64,000 bases of DNA from Paracoccus stylophorae (GCF_028553765.1 NZ_CP067134.1:2275001-2339000); one strand, 5' to 3'. Shown: positions 16,535-28,443, numbered from the stretch's first letter. Notes: a model not told the origin generated them from the letters alone. Numbers and translations are program-made.

Positions 16535-17707
16535 TCAGTGACCGGCATGCGCGGGCGTGTTCGGTGCATCATGGGAGGGGCCATCGCGGTCTGCGGCCAA
16601 CGCCGCCGCGATCCGGTCGCGGTCCTCCAGTGGCTGCGGGATCTGCGCAGTGTGCGCCGGCGCGTCCGCCAGCGTGGCCGCTACGCTGTCCGGCGCATGA
16701 CCGGCCTCCACCAGGCGCTGGTGCAGGAAGGCGCGGGCGGCCTCGTCGATCCGCGCCACCTCTTCTGCGGAAATATCCAGAACCGCGGCCGTCTGCTCCG
16801 ATGTTTCGTCCTCTATATGGATCTGCTGGACGACCTTGCGCCAGAGGGCGGGCAGATCGGCCAGCGCCCGGTGCAGCGCCAGCGCCGCCTCGCGCCGCGC
16901 CATCCAGGTCTCGGCCTCCTCGCCGTCCTCGTCGGCCACCAGATCCTCGAGCAGGAGCAGATCGTCGGGCTGGTAGAAATCAAACATCTCCTGATCCGCC
17001 GCGGTCGGGTCGCCGATCGGCTCGTCCGGCACCTCGTCCAGCGGTGTCACATCGTCGGGAATGGCGCGGCGGGCGGCGCGGGCCTCGGCCTCGATCGTCC
17101 GGTAAGTCAGCCGGGTCAGCCAGTCGCCGACCGAGAATTCGGTCGGGCGCTCCTCGAAGCGGTCGAGCCCGCTCAGGATCGTGGCATCGACGAGGCCGCG
17201 CACGCTCAGGCGGCCCGCGGGCACGGCGTCGCTCGCTTCGAGATAGGTAAGCTCGCGCCTGACCGTGTTGTAGAGATGATCGAGATGGTCCTCGATCAGA
17301 TCGAAATAGAGCGCGCGCCGGTCCGCCTCGGCGCGGTCCCGTGCGGGCGGCAGAAGCCCCCCGATCCGCGCGCGCCGCGCCGGGCGTTTCCATTCCGGCT
17401 CGCGCCTCAGTTTCGACAGATGCCGGTCGAGACGGCGTGTGAGCGCCGCAAAGGGCTTGCGCAGGACCGGCTCGATCTCGAAGCCTTCGTGTCGCGCGGC
17501 GAGCACGCCGGAGGGCAGGGCCAGCCTCAGATCGGCGCGGATGCGCGTCTTGCCCCGCGTCTGGGACACCGTGACCTCGAGTCGCACCAGATCGGGGCGG
17601 AACCGCGCCAGCCGCTTCTCCAGCAACGCGGCCTCGTGGCGGATCACCTCGGGGCCGCGGTGCCGGCCGTGGGAATCGAGATTGCGAAAAGCCGTGGTCA
17701 CGTTCAT
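16535..17707 (-). CDS. HPF/RaiA-like ribosome-associated domain fused to sigma-70-like regions
   Basis: 390 residues; start at 17707 (MNVTTAFRNLDSHGRH) after GGAGGGTAACCAG. Residues about 1-105 resemble the hibernation factor HPF/RaiA (AALLEKRLARFRPDLVRLEV, TRIRADLRLALPSGVLAARHEG). Residues about 145-260 resemble sigma-70 region 2 (RRELTYLEASDAVPAGRLSV, VGDWLTRLTYRTIEAEARA). Residues about 315-365 have a region-4-like helix-turn-helix (ADLPALWRKVVQQIHIED to FLHQRLVEAGHAP). A two-domain protein of this kind recurs in heat-resistance islands. It may combine ribosome protection with transcriptional or RNA-polymerase binding. The function is unproven. Confidence 0.75.
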   Translation of the reverse strand: MNVTTAFRNLDSHGRHRGPEVIRHEAALLEKRLARFRPDLVRLEVTVSQTRGKTRIRADLRLALPSGVLAARHEGFEIEPVLRKPFAALTRRLDRHLSKLRREPEWKRPARRARIGGLLPPARDRAEADRRALYFDLIEDHLDHLYNTVRRELTYLEASDAVPAGRLSVRGLVDATILSGLDRFEERPTEFSVGDWLTRLTYRTIEAEARAARRAIPDDVTPLDEVPDEPIGDPTAADQEMFDFYQPDDLLLLEDLVADEDGEEAETWMARREAALALHRALADLPALWRKVVQQIHIEDETSEQTAAVLDISAEEVARIDEAARAFLHQRLVEAGHAPDSVAATLADAPAHTAQIPQPLEDRDRIAAALAADRDGPSHDAPNTPAHAGH

Positions 17708-17777
17708 CTGGTTACCCTCCTGCGCCGTGTCCTCGCCGGGGATGCGGGACCATGCGTCCAGCATGCCCGGCTCGGGG

Positions 17778-20681
<2,904 letters not shown>

Positions 20682-20789
20682 TTTCGTTTCCTCCTCGGGC
20701 GTTGATCGGATCAGCATGAAATCGACTAACGAATGAGGGCGTTGGTCCGGCCCTCAGGGCAGGCACGGGCCACGCGGCCCGTGCCGGGA

Positions 20790-21272
20790 TCAGGCGGACT
20801 TCACCGCGATGCGCTTGACGCGGGCCTTGGCCTCTTCGGTCTTGGGCAAAGTGACGGTCAGCACGCCGCGCTTGAACTCGGCCTCTGCCTTTTCAGGGTC
20901 GACGCCCGGCGGTACCGGGATCATCCGGTGGAAGCTGCGCCGCGACTGCGAGGTGAAGCCGTCCTTGTCGGTCTTCTCCTCGCGCTCGCCGCGGATCGTC
21001 AGCATATCGTCGGTGACATTGACCTCGATGTCGTTTTCGTCGAGGCCCGGCAGGTCGACCGAGACCAGCATCGCCTCGTCGGTTTCCGAGATGTCGGTGC
21101 GCGGACCGCCTGCGGTCATGCCGCCGAACGGGTTGTCGAACCGGCCCCAGAAATCCTCGAAGACGCGGTTCAGGTCGCGCTGGAGCGACATCATCGGATT
21201 GTCGTCGTCCTGCCGGCGGTCCGAAACCTGGTTGCGGTCCCGGCCCCAGGGAATGAGATCGCTGAATGCCAT
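20790..21272 (-). CDS. Small heat-shock protein Hsp20 (third of three)
   Basis: 160 residues starting MAFSDLIPWGRDRNQVSDRR, with the 'PW-x-x-x-R' opening typical of Hsp20s in these islands. The alpha-crystallin domain covers about residues 55-155: RTDISETDEAMLVSVDLPGL, DENDIEVNVTDDMLTIRGE, and FKRGVLTVTLPK near the C-terminus. A terminal IAVKSA resembles the I-x-I/V anchor. Small Hsps hold unfolding proteins for disaggregases such as the ClpK next to it. The AGGAGGAACAACC ribosome-binding site is strong. Confidence 0.95.
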   Translation of the reverse strand: MAFSDLIPWGRDRNQVSDRRQDDDNPMMSLQRDLNRVFEDFWGRFDNPFGGMTAGGPRTDISETDEAMLVSVDLPGLDENDIEVNVTDDMLTIRGEREEKTDKDGFTSQSRRSFHRMIPVPPGVDPEKAEAEFKRGVLTVTLPKTEEAKARVKRIAVKSA

Positions 21273-21314
21273 GGTTGTTCCTCCTTTCGTTTCGCACGTT
21301 CGGCCCAGGCCGTC

Positions 21315-21719
21315 TCAGGCGGCCTTGACCTTGATCTGCTTCGGTTTGGCGACCTCGCTCTTCTTGAGGGTCAGCGTGAGCACGCCGTCGCGGTGGCTGG
21401 CCTCGATGCCGCCCGCGTCGATCGTGTCGGGCAGGCTGAAGGCCCGCTCGAACGTGCCGGGGGCGTATTCGGCATATATCCGGCGATAGCCGTCGGGCAC
21501 CGGCGCCTGGATCACCCCCCGCACCGTCAACGCACGGTTCTCGACCGAGACATCGACGGTATCCGGCGCCACGCCGGGCATGTCGATGACCAGCGTCACC
21601 GCGTCATCCTTCTCGAAGATGTCGGTCGCCGGGCGATAGACCGGCCCGCTCATCTCGCGCTCATCACGCTCGCCGGTGCGGGCGACGTCGCCGCCAGTGG
21701 TTTTCAGTTCCTGTGCCAT
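21315..21719 (-). CDS. Small heat-shock protein Hsp20 (second of three)
   Basis: 134 residues starting MAQELKTTGGDVARTGERDE. The alpha-crystallin domain (about residues 27-125) shows YRPATDIFEKDDAVTLVIDM, VAPDTVDVSVENRALTVRG and HRDGVLTLTLKKSE, with a C-terminal KQIKVKAA anchor. It lacks the long N-terminal arm of the other two, so it probably forms different oligomers or mixes with them. The gene lies 42 bp upstream of the third hsp20 and 21 bp after the first; all three are probably one transcript. Confidence 0.95.
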   Translation of the reverse strand: MAQELKTTGGDVARTGERDEREMSGPVYRPATDIFEKDDAVTLVIDMPGVAPDTVDVSVENRALTVRGVIQAPVPDGYRRIYAEYAPGTFERAFSLPDTIDAGGIEASHRDGVLTLTLKKSEVAKPKQIKVKAA

Positions 21720-21740
21720 GTCTTTCCTCCTTTCCGTTGA

Positions 21741-22181
21741 TCAGGCCGCCTTAACCGAGATCTTGCGCGGCCGTTCCGCATCGGGGCGACCCATCTCGAT
21801 CTCGAGCACGCCGTTCCTGGCGCGCGCCTCGACCTTGTCGGGGTCCACACGCAGCGGCAGACGGATCGAGCGCGAGAATTCGCCCGTCGGGCGCTCGCGG
21901 CGATGCCAGGCGGCATCCTCGTCGTCAGTCGAGGGGTTGCGTTTGCCGGCGATGATCAGGGTGTTTTCTCGCACGGTCAGGTCGATGTCGTCGGTGGTCA
22001 CGCCCGGAATCTCGGCGGTGACCACAACGCTGTCATCGCCCAGCCACATGTTGACCGGCGGCCAGGCGCCGTCGCTGGCGGTGCGCGGGGAACCTTCGAA
22101 CATGCGGTTCATCTGCGACTGCAGCTGGCGCAGTTCCGCGAAGGGATCCCACTGGGTTCCTGGATATCCGATATTCAGCAT
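21741..22181 (-). CDS. Small heat-shock protein Hsp20 (first of three)
   Basis: 146 residues; I chose MLNIGYPGTQWDPFAELRQL at 22181, preceded by AAGGAGGAGAC, over upstream in-frame ATGs. The N-terminal arm has DPFAELRQLQSQMNRMFEG. The alpha-crystallin domain includes WPPVNMWLGDDSVVVTAEIP, VTTDDIDLTVRENTLIIAGK and ARNGVLEIEMGRP, with a C-terminal KISVKAA anchor. It is the first gene of the minus-strand stress array, so its upstream region should carry the main heat-inducible promoter. Confidence 0.95.
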   Translation of the reverse strand: MLNIGYPGTQWDPFAELRQLQSQMNRMFEGSPRTASDGAWPPVNMWLGDDSVVVTAEIPGVTTDDIDLTVRENTLIIAGKRNPSTDDEDAAWHRRERPTGEFSRSIRLPLRVDPDKVEARARNGVLEIEMGRPDAERPRKISVKAA

Positions 22182-22543
22182 TGTCTCCTCCTTCTTTTCC
22201 ATCCCGAATGAATCCGCTCGCCCGCGAAATGGCGCGGACGCTCGGGGCTTGCGGGATTGTCGCGAAAGAAGGAGAAAGGATCGAAGACGATCCGGCACGA
22301 AGACGCATGGCGACCACGTGTTTCGATTCGCAAGGCCAGTTGCTGCGCCTCGCGGTCGATGACGGGATGATGCGCTGCCGCTGGCACACGCACCGGTTGC
22401 GCCACCATCTTCGGGACCCTCTTAGCGGCATCCCGCGCCAGTGAGTTGGGAATGCTGCATTTTGTTGTCAAGAGGGGAGGTGTCATTTTATCGTCAGAAG
22501 GGAAGGCGCGAAGGCGAAGCGCAACCGGAGAAGGAAAGCGCGG
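22182..22543. promoter_or_regulatory. Divergent control region between hsp20 array and ftsH
   Basis: 362 bp separate two oppositely directed stress transcripts; no gene is evident. The part at 22441-22500 is visibly richer in A/T than its surroundings and is the likely promoter zone for one or both directions. A CIRCE-type inverted repeat is not evident. Confidence 0.5.
22450..22472 (-). promoter_or_regulatory. Candidate heat-shock (sigma-32-type) promoter for the hsp20-clpK array
   Basis: On the minus strand CTTGACAAC (22472-22464) is followed, 13 bases after CTTGA, by CATTCC, in the order -35 then -10. This loosely fits the alphaproteobacterial sigma-32 pattern CTTGAA-N(11-14)-CCATNT. The -10 match is imperfect and the distance to the first hsp20 start is about 270 bp, so this is a candidate only. 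Confidence 0.3.
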
Positions 22544-24373
22544 ATGGACAAGAAGACACAGATCAACATCTGGTATGTATTCCTCGCCATCTTCGGCGTC
22601 GTGCTGCTGCGCGATCTCTGGGTCCAGACCCAGACCATCGAGTCCATCCCCTACAGCCAGTTCGAGAGCTATCTGGACGAGGGCCAGATCGACGAGATCG
22701 TTGTCGGCAGCAACACGATCCGCGGCACCTTCAAGAGCCCGCAGGACGGCAAGACCGGTTTCGTGACTGCCACCGTGCCGCCGGACATGGCGGCCCGGCT
22801 CGAAGGCCACGACGTCACCTTCACCGGCGCGGTCGAGAACACGTGGTTCACCACGCTTCTGTCCTGGGTGCTGCCGGCGCTGGTCTTCGTCGGCATCTGG
22901 ATCTTCTTCATCCGCAAGTTCGCCGAGAAGCAGGGCATGGGCGGCTTCATGTCGATCGGCAAGAGCCGCGCCAAGATCTATGTCGAAAGCGACACCAAGG
23001 TCAGTTTCGACGATGTTGCCGGCGTCGACGAGGCCAAGCAGGAACTGGAGGAGATCGTAGAGTTCCTGAAGGATCCCGAACATTACGGCGGGCTCGGTGC
23101 GCGCATGCCCAAGGGCGTTCTGCTGGTCGGCCCGCCGGGCACCGGCAAGACGCTGCTGGCCCGCGCCGTGGCGGGCGAGGCGGGGGTGCCGTTCTATTCC
23201 ATCTCGGGCTCGGAATTCGTCGAGATGTTCGTTGGCGTCGGCGCGGCGCGCGTGCGCGACCTCTTCGAGCAGGCAAGGAAAGCCGCCCCGGCGATCATCT
23301 TCGTGGACGAACTGGACGCTTTGGGCCGTTCGCGCTCGGCCGGCCAGACGCCGGGTGGACACGATGAACGCGAGCAGACGCTGAACCAGCTTCTGACCGA
23401 ACTGGACGGGTTCGATCCGTCCGAGGGCGTGGTGCTGCTGGCCGCCACCAACCGGCCCGAAATCCTCGACCCGGCGCTTCTGCGGGCGGGCCGCTTCGAC
23501 CGGCAGGTGCTGGTGGACCGGCCCGACCGCGCCGGGCGGGTGCAGATCCTCAAGGTGCACATGAAGAAGATCAAGGTGGCCGACAGCGTCGATCCCGACC
23601 AGATCGCGGCGCTCACGACCGGGTTCTCCGGAGCGGATCTTGCCAATCTGGTCAACGAGGCGGCGCTGATGGCCACCCGGCGCAAGGCGCAAAAGGTCGA
23701 GATGCAGGATTTCACCCAGGCCGTCGAACGCATCGTCGCCGGGCTGGAAAAGAAGAACCGCCGCCTCAACGAGCGCGAGCGCGAGATCGTGGCGCATCAC
23801 GAGATGGGCCATGCCATCGTCGGCATGGCACTGCCGGGGGTCGACGAGGTGCACAAGGTCTCGATCATCCCGCGCGGCATCGGCGCGCTCGGCTACACCA
23901 TCCAGCGCCCCACCGAAGATCGCTACCTGATGACCCGCGAGGAACTGGAGAACAAGATCGCCGTGCTGCTGGGCGGGCGGGCGGCGGAAAAGATCATCTA
24001 TGACCATCTCTCCACCGGCGCCTCGGACGACCTAGCCCGCGCCACCGACATCGCGCGTTCGATGGTGGCGCGCTACGGCATGGACGAAGACCTCGGCCAT
24101 GTCAGCTATGACAGCGACCGCCCGACCTTCCTCGGCCAGACCGAGCAAGGCTCGTGGCTCAATCGCCGCTACAGCGACGCCACCGCCGAGCGGATGGACC
24201 ACGCAGTGAAGGAGGTGATCGACACGATCTTCGAACGCACGGTCGCGCTCTTGCAGGACAACCGCGTGCTGCTGGAAAAGAGCGCCGCCGAGCTGCTGGA
24301 ACGCGAGACGCTGGAGGATGCCGATCTGAAACGCATCAAGGCCGAGGTGGTGTGCCCCGCCGAGGCCGCCTGA
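22544..24373 (+). CDS. ftsH: FtsH-type AAA+ membrane zinc protease (island copy)
   Basis: 609 residues. Two N-terminal transmembrane helices ([20 protein letters not shown] at about 7-26; [20 protein letters not shown] at about 105-124) flank a periplasmic domain. The AAA+ module has Walker A GPPGTGKT near residue 195 and Walker [10 protein letters not shown]. The zinc site HEMGH is near residues 418-422. FtsH degrades misfolded membrane proteins and regulators. Chromosomal FtsH is usually about 640 residues; this shorter copy lacks the long acidic tail, as in accessory FtsH of resistance islands. It is transcribed away from the hsp20 array. Confidence 0.95.
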   Translation: MDKKTQINIWYVFLAIFGVVLLRDLWVQTQTIESIPYSQFESYLDEGQIDEIVVGSNTIRGTFKSPQDGKTGFVTATVPPDMAARLEGHDVTFTGAVENTWFTTLLSWVLPALVFVGIWIFFIRKFAEKQGMGGFMSIGKSRAKIYVESDTKVSFDDVAGVDEAKQELEEIVEFLKDPEHYGGLGARMPKGVLLVGPPGTGKTLLARAVAGEAGVPFYSISGSEFVEMFVGVGAARVRDLFEQARKAAPAIIFVDELDALGRSRSAGQTPGGHDEREQTLNQLLTELDGFDPSEGVVLLAATNRPEILDPALLRAGRFDRQVLVDRPDRAGRVQILKVHMKKIKVADSVDPDQIAALTTGFSGADLANLVNEAALMATRRKAQKVEMQDFTQAVERIVAGLEKKNRRLNEREREIVAHHEMGHAIVGMALPGVDEVHKVSIIPRGIGALGYTIQRPTEDRYLMTREELENKIAVLLGGRAAEKIIYDHLSTGASDDLARATDIARSMVARYGMDEDLGHVSYDSDRPTFLGQTEQGSWLNRRYSDATAERMDHAVKEVIDTIFERTVALLQDNRVLLEKSAAELLERETLEDADLKRIKAEVVCPAEAA

Positions 24374-24381
24374 CGGGCACG

Positions 24382-25638
24382 TCAGCGCGGCGCGGCCTCG
24401 CCCTCGGCCCGGTCGGGACCGTGCTCGTGCAGGGGCAGGACGGCATGGCTGGTGCTGGGTGTGGCCACATAGCTCTGCTTGGCGCTTGCATCGGTCTTTT
24501 CCCGCTGCCGGATGCGTAGGGCATCGAAGGCCGCGAAGAGGCCCAGCACCGCGCCGACGAAGGCAAACAGGCCCGAAGGCCCGATCTGTCCCATGATCAG
24601 GCTGGCGGCGAAAGGTCCGACGGCTGATCCCACCCCGTAGACCAGCACGAACGCGCTTGCCGCGGCGATCAACTCGCTCTCCGCGATCCGGTCGTTCACC
24701 TCCGCCAGGCAGATCGAATAGAGCGGCATCAACGCCCCTCCCAACAGGAAAGCGAGAAGGATCGCCGAAAATTCGCCCCCTTGCGCCAGTGTCCCGCCGA
24801 ACAGGACCGCCACGACGGCCCCCGCCACGCTGCTCCCGAAGATGATGACGCGCCGATCCATCAGGTCCGACAGCCATCCCAGGGGCCATTGGAACGCCAG
24901 CGCGCCGATCAGCGCCGCCGACAGGATGGTGCCGGTCTGCGCGTCGCTGAAACCAGATTGCTGGCTGGCCACAGGCCCCATGCCGAAGAACGCGCCGACC
25001 GCCACGCCCATCACGAAGGCGCCGCTGAGTGCCGTCGGCGAAATCGCCAGCAGGCGCCGGAGGCCGACGCGCGTGGCCAGCACGACGCCCGGATCGCCCG
25101 CCCGGCTGAGCGTGATCGGCACCAGCGCCAGCGACAGGCAGATCGACACCAGCGCAAAAAGCACGAAGCCCGAGACCGGCGCCAGCGCCACCATCGGCTG
25201 GCTGATCGCCCAGGCGGCGTACATGACGATCGAATAGATCGCGAGAACCCGCCCGCGCCAGCTTGCTTCGGCCGAGGCATTCAGCCAGCTCTCCACCACG
25301 ATGATCATGCCAGCGTAGCAGGCTCCCTGCAGCACCCGCAGCAGGATCCAGACGCCGGGCGAGACGAAGATCGCGAAACACAGCGCGAAGGCGGAGCCGG
25401 CCGAGGCGAAGGCCGCGAAGGCGCGGATATGCCCCACCCGCTGGATGACGCGCGGCGCATGGACCGAGGCCAGCACGAAGCCCACGAAATAGGCGGACAT
25501 CATCACGCCCACGGTTTCCTCGGCATAGCCCTCGACGCCGGCGCGCAGGCCGATCAGCGTCTGTTGAAGGCCATTTCCGAGGACGAGAAACGCGACGCTG
25601 GCGAGAATGGCCATGTATCGAAGGGGAATTCGTGCCAT
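24382..25638 (-). CDS. Major facilitator superfamily transporter, YcaD-like
   Basis: About 418 residues with 12 hydrophobic segments, e.g. YMAILASVAFLVLGNGLQQT and AISPTALSGAFVMGVAVGAF. The inter-helix motif QWPLGWLSDLMDRRVIIFGS is the MFS signature. The FVLASVHAPRVIQRVGHIRA and VVESWLNASAEASWRGRVLA regions match the YcaD-like group. The substrate is unknown. It ends 9 bp from ftsH in convergent orientation. ATG at 25638 is used; a GTG three codons upstream is also possible. It may be island cargo rather than part of the protein-quality set. Confidence 0.88.
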   Translation of the reverse strand: MARIPLRYMAILASVAFLVLGNGLQQTLIGLRAGVEGYAEETVGVMMSAYFVGFVLASVHAPRVIQRVGHIRAFAAFASAGSAFALCFAIFVSPGVWILLRVLQGACYAGMIIVVESWLNASAEASWRGRVLAIYSIVMYAAWAISQPMVALAPVSGFVLFALVSICLSLALVPITLSRAGDPGVVLATRVGLRRLLAISPTALSGAFVMGVAVGAFFGMGPVASQQSGFSDAQTGTILSAALIGALAFQWPLGWLSDLMDRRVIIFGSSVAGAVVAVLFGGTLAQGGEFSAILLAFLLGGALMPLYSICLAEVNDRIAESELIAAASAFVLVYGVGSAVGPFAASLIMGQIGPSGLFAFVGAVLGLFAAFDALRIRQREKTDASAKQSYVATPSTSHAVLPLHEHGPDRAEGEAAPR

Positions 25639-25770
25639 TGCGCGCACCTGTTTCGAAACGAAATCAACCAGTATCGCCTACTCGTGCTGGATGCGTCAAA
25701 ACGCGAAGGATCACGCGAGTAACCGAGTTTCCTTTCTGCGAAATCTACGACCGCTGCCGCGTGCCCGCAA

Positions 25771-26754
25771 TCACGGTATGAGCACCGCCGCGCCCTGCAA
25801 TCTCCCCTCTCGCAGATCGGCGAGAGCCTCGTTCGCACGCTCGAGTGGATAGCTCACGACTTCGGTCTTCACGCCGGCATCCGCGGCCAGCGGAAAGAAC
25901 TCGTCGCCGTCTGCCCGGGTCAGGTTGGCGACCGAGAGAATCGCGCGTTCCTCCCAGAGATCGGCATAGGGAAAGCCCGGAATGTCGGTCATGTGGATGC
26001 CGCCGCAGACCACCCGCCCGCCCTTGCGGACGCCTTTCAGCGCGGTGGGAACCAGTTCGCCGACCGGCGCGAAGATGATCGCCGCATCGAACGGCGCCGG
26101 TGCCCGCTCCGACGATCCACCGGCCCAGGCGGCGCCGAGGCGGCGGGCGAAGTCCTGTGCCGCCGTGTCGCCGTCGCGGGTGAAGGCGTAAACCTCGATC
26201 CGCCGATGCCGCGCGATCTGGCACAGAATATGCGCTGCCGCGCCGAAGCCGTAGATCGCAAGGCGCGACACGTCACCTGCGAGCCTGAGGCTGCGATAGC
26301 CGATGAGACCAGCGCAAAGCAGCGGCACCAGCGCGGCAGCCTCGGTCCGCTCGGGTAAGGGAAAGACGAAACGCGCGTCCGCGACGCAATATTCGGCATA
26401 GCCGCCATCGATCGTGTAGCCGGTGAAGCCCGGTGCGTCGCAGAGGTTTTCGCGGGCAGAGGCGCAATAATCGCACTTGCCGCAGGTATGGCCGAGCCAA
26501 GGCACTCCGACGCGTTGGCCGCGCCGCAGGTTCGAAACGGCGTTGCCCGTCTCCTCGACGCGCCCGACGATCTCGTGGCCCGGGATCAACGGAAGCGCCG
26601 GATCTTTCAGATCGCCGTCGACGACGTGAAGATCCGTGCGGCAGACGCCACAAGCCTCGATACGAACCAGAACCTGGTCGGCTTTCGGAGCGGGAATCTT
26701 CACATTCCGAAGGTCGAGTTCCGGCTTGCTTCCGTCGAAAACCATCGCCCGCAT
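25771..26754 (-). CDS. Zinc-dependent alcohol dehydrogenase (MDR family)
   Basis: 327 residues. The catalytic zinc ligands are visible in CGVCRTDLHVV and PGHEIVGRVEE. The structural-zinc loop shows CGKCDYCASARENLC with its four cysteines. The nucleotide-binding domain begins about residue 150, where LAIYGFGAAAHILCQIARH carries GFGAAA in place of the usual GxGxxG. It resembles AdhP-like, propanol-preferring enzymes that reduce or oxidise short alcohols and aldehydes with NAD(P). The gene lies 132 bp upstream of the MFS gene on the same strand. Confidence 0.9.
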   Translation of the reverse strand: MRAMVFDGSKPELDLRNVKIPAPKADQVLVRIEACGVCRTDLHVVDGDLKDPALPLIPGHEIVGRVEETGNAVSNLRRGQRVGVPWLGHTCGKCDYCASARENLCDAPGFTGYTIDGGYAEYCVADARFVFPLPERTEAAALVPLLCAGLIGYRSLRLAGDVSRLAIYGFGAAAHILCQIARHRRIEVYAFTRDGDTAAQDFARRLGAAWAGGSSERAPAPFDAAIIFAPVGELVPTALKGVRKGGRVVCGGIHMTDIPGFPYADLWEERAILSVANLTRADGDEFFPLAADAGVKTEVVSYPLERANEALADLREGRLQGAAVLIP

Positions 26755-26858
26755 GCCATTGGCCTTTTTCGTGGTGTAACACGTTTCGCGATGGCGACTG
26801 CACTTGAAACTGCCTCAAATCGTACTGACCAAGCCCATGTCGGACCTGGCGGGACGAT

Positions 26859-27164
26859 CTAACCGGTCAGCAGAAGAACCCGCATTTCAACCTCGCGCTG
26901 CCGCTGCTGTTTCTCAAGACGCTGTCGCGCCCGTTCCAGCTTGGCGCGCACCAGCAGGAGTCGCTGCAATGCTTCTTCGCGTCTTTCATAGCTGCGCCTG
27001 ACCCTCGATCCGGGATCACCAACGGTCGCGATTTTCGACCGCTGGCTGGCAGGAAACCATGATTGCGCATCACGCTGAGCCAAGGTCCAAGCGCGGTCAG
27101 CCTCGAGATAGCGTCGGTACGATGATATCAGCACCCAGCGTTGTACTCGAAGATCGCCCTGCAT
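26859..27164 (-). CDS. Small basic coiled-coil protein, unknown
   Basis: 101 residues from MQGDLRVQRWVLISSYRRYL, preceded by AGAAGGAGTTCGTC, a good ribosome-binding site. The C-terminal half is strongly helical and basic (EEALQRLLLVRAKLERARQR, LEKQQRQREVEMRVLLL), consistent with a coiled coil. An upstream in-frame start would add 21 residues. I do not recognise a family. It reads in the same direction as the dehydrogenase and MFS genes and may be the first gene of that group. Confidence 0.6.
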   Translation of the reverse strand: MQGDLRVQRWVLISSYRRYLEADRAWTLAQRDAQSWFPASQRSKIATVGDPGSRVRRSYERREEALQRLLLVRAKLERARQRLEKQQRQREVEMRVLLLTG

Positions 27165-27332
27165 GACGAACTCCTTCTCGATAGTTTGCGCGCCCAACCA
27201 AAGTAGCAAGAATGATGCGCAACTCAAGCGCGACCGTTCCGTCGCACCGAATGCGTGCTTCAGGTGAATAGCGCCGTGGCGGACGGGTCCGTGCTGTTCT
27301 GCAAGAAGCTGTCACGGCCGCAGTTCATCCGT

Positions 27333-27360
27333 TTCGCTACCAGTCGCGACTGGTAGCGAA
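27333..27360. repeat. Perfect 28-bp palindrome
   Basis: The half-site TTCGCTACCAGTCG is followed immediately by its exact reverse complement. No T-run follows, so it is not a simple terminator. A perfect palindrome this long with no spacer suits a dimeric regulator, a resolvase or recombinase core, or a hairpin involved in mobility. Confidence 0.85.
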
Positions 27361-27470
27361 TAATTGTTCAAACATCATTGTAATCAGATATGACAATGGC
27401 TTAGGTGTCAGAGAACGTTCGACCCCGGTCCCATCCCCTCCGCCACTTGCCCTCGCGAAAGCGTTCTCTC

Positions 27471-27495
27471 AATCCGGCGGCGGCCGGATTTTTCC
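27471..27495 (+). terminator. Rho-independent terminator with no gene upstream
   Basis: AATCCGGC and GCCGGATT form an 8-bp stem with a GGCG loop, followed directly by a T-run (TTTTT, 27489-27493). It is strong and oriented to stop plus-strand transcription, yet no protein gene precedes it on that strand. An upstream structured RNA or a relic of an older gene is possible. Confidence 0.65.
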
Positions 27496-27796
27496 GTTGT
27501 TTTCGAGGGTTATGTCGGAAGGGCTTTGCACTGGCGTCCTCGCCAAAGCAGCCGGGCACGTTCTCTAAGAGCCCATATTCTCCGGACCTCTCGACTGCGC
27601 CCATTTAGTCTATAGCCCCTAACCATTTGAAAGTATAGGGATAGTCCCCTGCTCCACCTAAACTCTTCGATGTCAGTGGCACTTGTGGAAAGGAACAGAA
27701 ATCCAACTCTTTCCCTCCCCCTCCAGTCGCGCAAGCCCCTTCCGCCATTGAGAATTTCCGGAGACGACGCCATCCTGTCGGTGAAGGAGCCCATAC

Positions 27797-28060
27797 ATGG
27801 CGGAACCGGACCTCGACACCGGCAAGCTCGACGACGCGGCGCTGGCGATCCTCAGCCTGACGCTCCATGACGGCAATCGAGTCTGGAAAGGGATCGACTG
27901 GTCGATCACCGACCGGCTGCACGCCAAGGGGCTTATCCACGATCCCATCGGCAAGGCGAAATCGCTGGCCCTGACGGAAGTCGGACTGGCCCGAGCGGAG
28001 GCGGCTCTCGCCGAATTGTTCGTGAAGCGGTCGAACGATCCAAAGAGGTCCGAACCATGA
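27797..28060 (+). CDS. DUF6429 family protein
   Basis: 87 residues, start MAEPDLDTGKLDDAALAILS after GAAGGAGCCCATAC. LTLHDGNRVWKGIDWSITDR and LHAKGLIHDPIGKAKSLALT match DUF6429, a small winged-helix-like family of unknown function frequent in mobile alphaproteobacterial DNA. Its stop overlaps the start of the next gene by 4 bases, so the two are coupled. Confidence 0.8.
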   Translation: MAEPDLDTGKLDDAALAILSLTLHDGNRVWKGIDWSITDRLHAKGLIHDPIGKAKSLALTEVGLARAEAALAELFVKRSNDPKRSEP

Positions 28061-28443
28061 AACCGGCCGACGAAGAACGCATCGCTGCCCGGCTGGCGAA
28101 ACTGATGGCGATGATCTGTGTGCGCAACACGGGGATCGAGGAATTGCACGCGGGGACTGTCCCGGTCACCCACACGGGCGACTATTCGGACGTGTTCATC
28201 ACCGATGCCGACGGCCGCCAGATTCCATGGTCTGACGCGTCCCATCTCGACGACGACCAGATGCGAAACCTGATGCGACAGATCGTCGACCGGCTCTACA
28301 CCTTTCACCTCAAGGCTGACGACGCGGGGTTCCGAGACCACCTCGACCGTTGGCTTGCCGTCGCCGAACGATGGGACGAACCGAAGCTGGATGAGGCCTC
28401 TCTTGCGACTATCGCCGGCGGGGAAGCCAAACCGCCGAGATAG
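28057..28443 (+). CDS. Unknown small protein, paralogue of the gene at 9308
   Basis: 128 residues, coupled to the DUF6429 gene. It shares with the 9308 protein the segments CVRNTGIEELHAG, DADGRQIPWSDASHLDDDQM and MRQIVDRLYTFHLKADDAGF. No catalytic motif or membrane helix is visible. The pair of paralogues on either side of the stress island suggests either two related prophages or a duplication before the island arrived. Confidence 0.75.
   Translation: MKPADEERIAARLAKLMAMICVRNTGIEELHAGTVPVTHTGDYSDVFITDADGRQIPWSDASHLDDDQMRNLMRQIVDRLYTFHLKADDAGFRDHLDRWLAVAERWDEPKLDEASLATIAGGEAKPPR

Larger units (their letters stand above)
27165..27796. other. Non-coding region at the right edge of the stress island
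   Basis: 632 bp without a convincing gene; short open frames on both strands lack ribosome-binding sites. It contains the 28-bp palindrome, an A/T-rich stretch at 27360-27400, an 8-bp inverted repeat (AGAGAACG at 27410 / CGTTCTCT at 27462) enclosing 44 bases, and a terminator at 27471. The region separates the island genes from phage-type genes. Confidence 0.6.

Noticed and set aside
27418..27446. String ending CCCCTCCGCCA that resembles the 3' end of a tRNA-Ser gene, a possible attachment site
   Set aside because: The T-loop to CCA distance is about five bases too long, the T-stem does not pair, and there is no 5' part upstream; could be chance. Kept here in case a complete tRNA with the same end is found next to the island.
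27404..27608. 67-codon open frames on both strands
   Set aside because: No ribosome-binding site and they cross the terminator at 27471.
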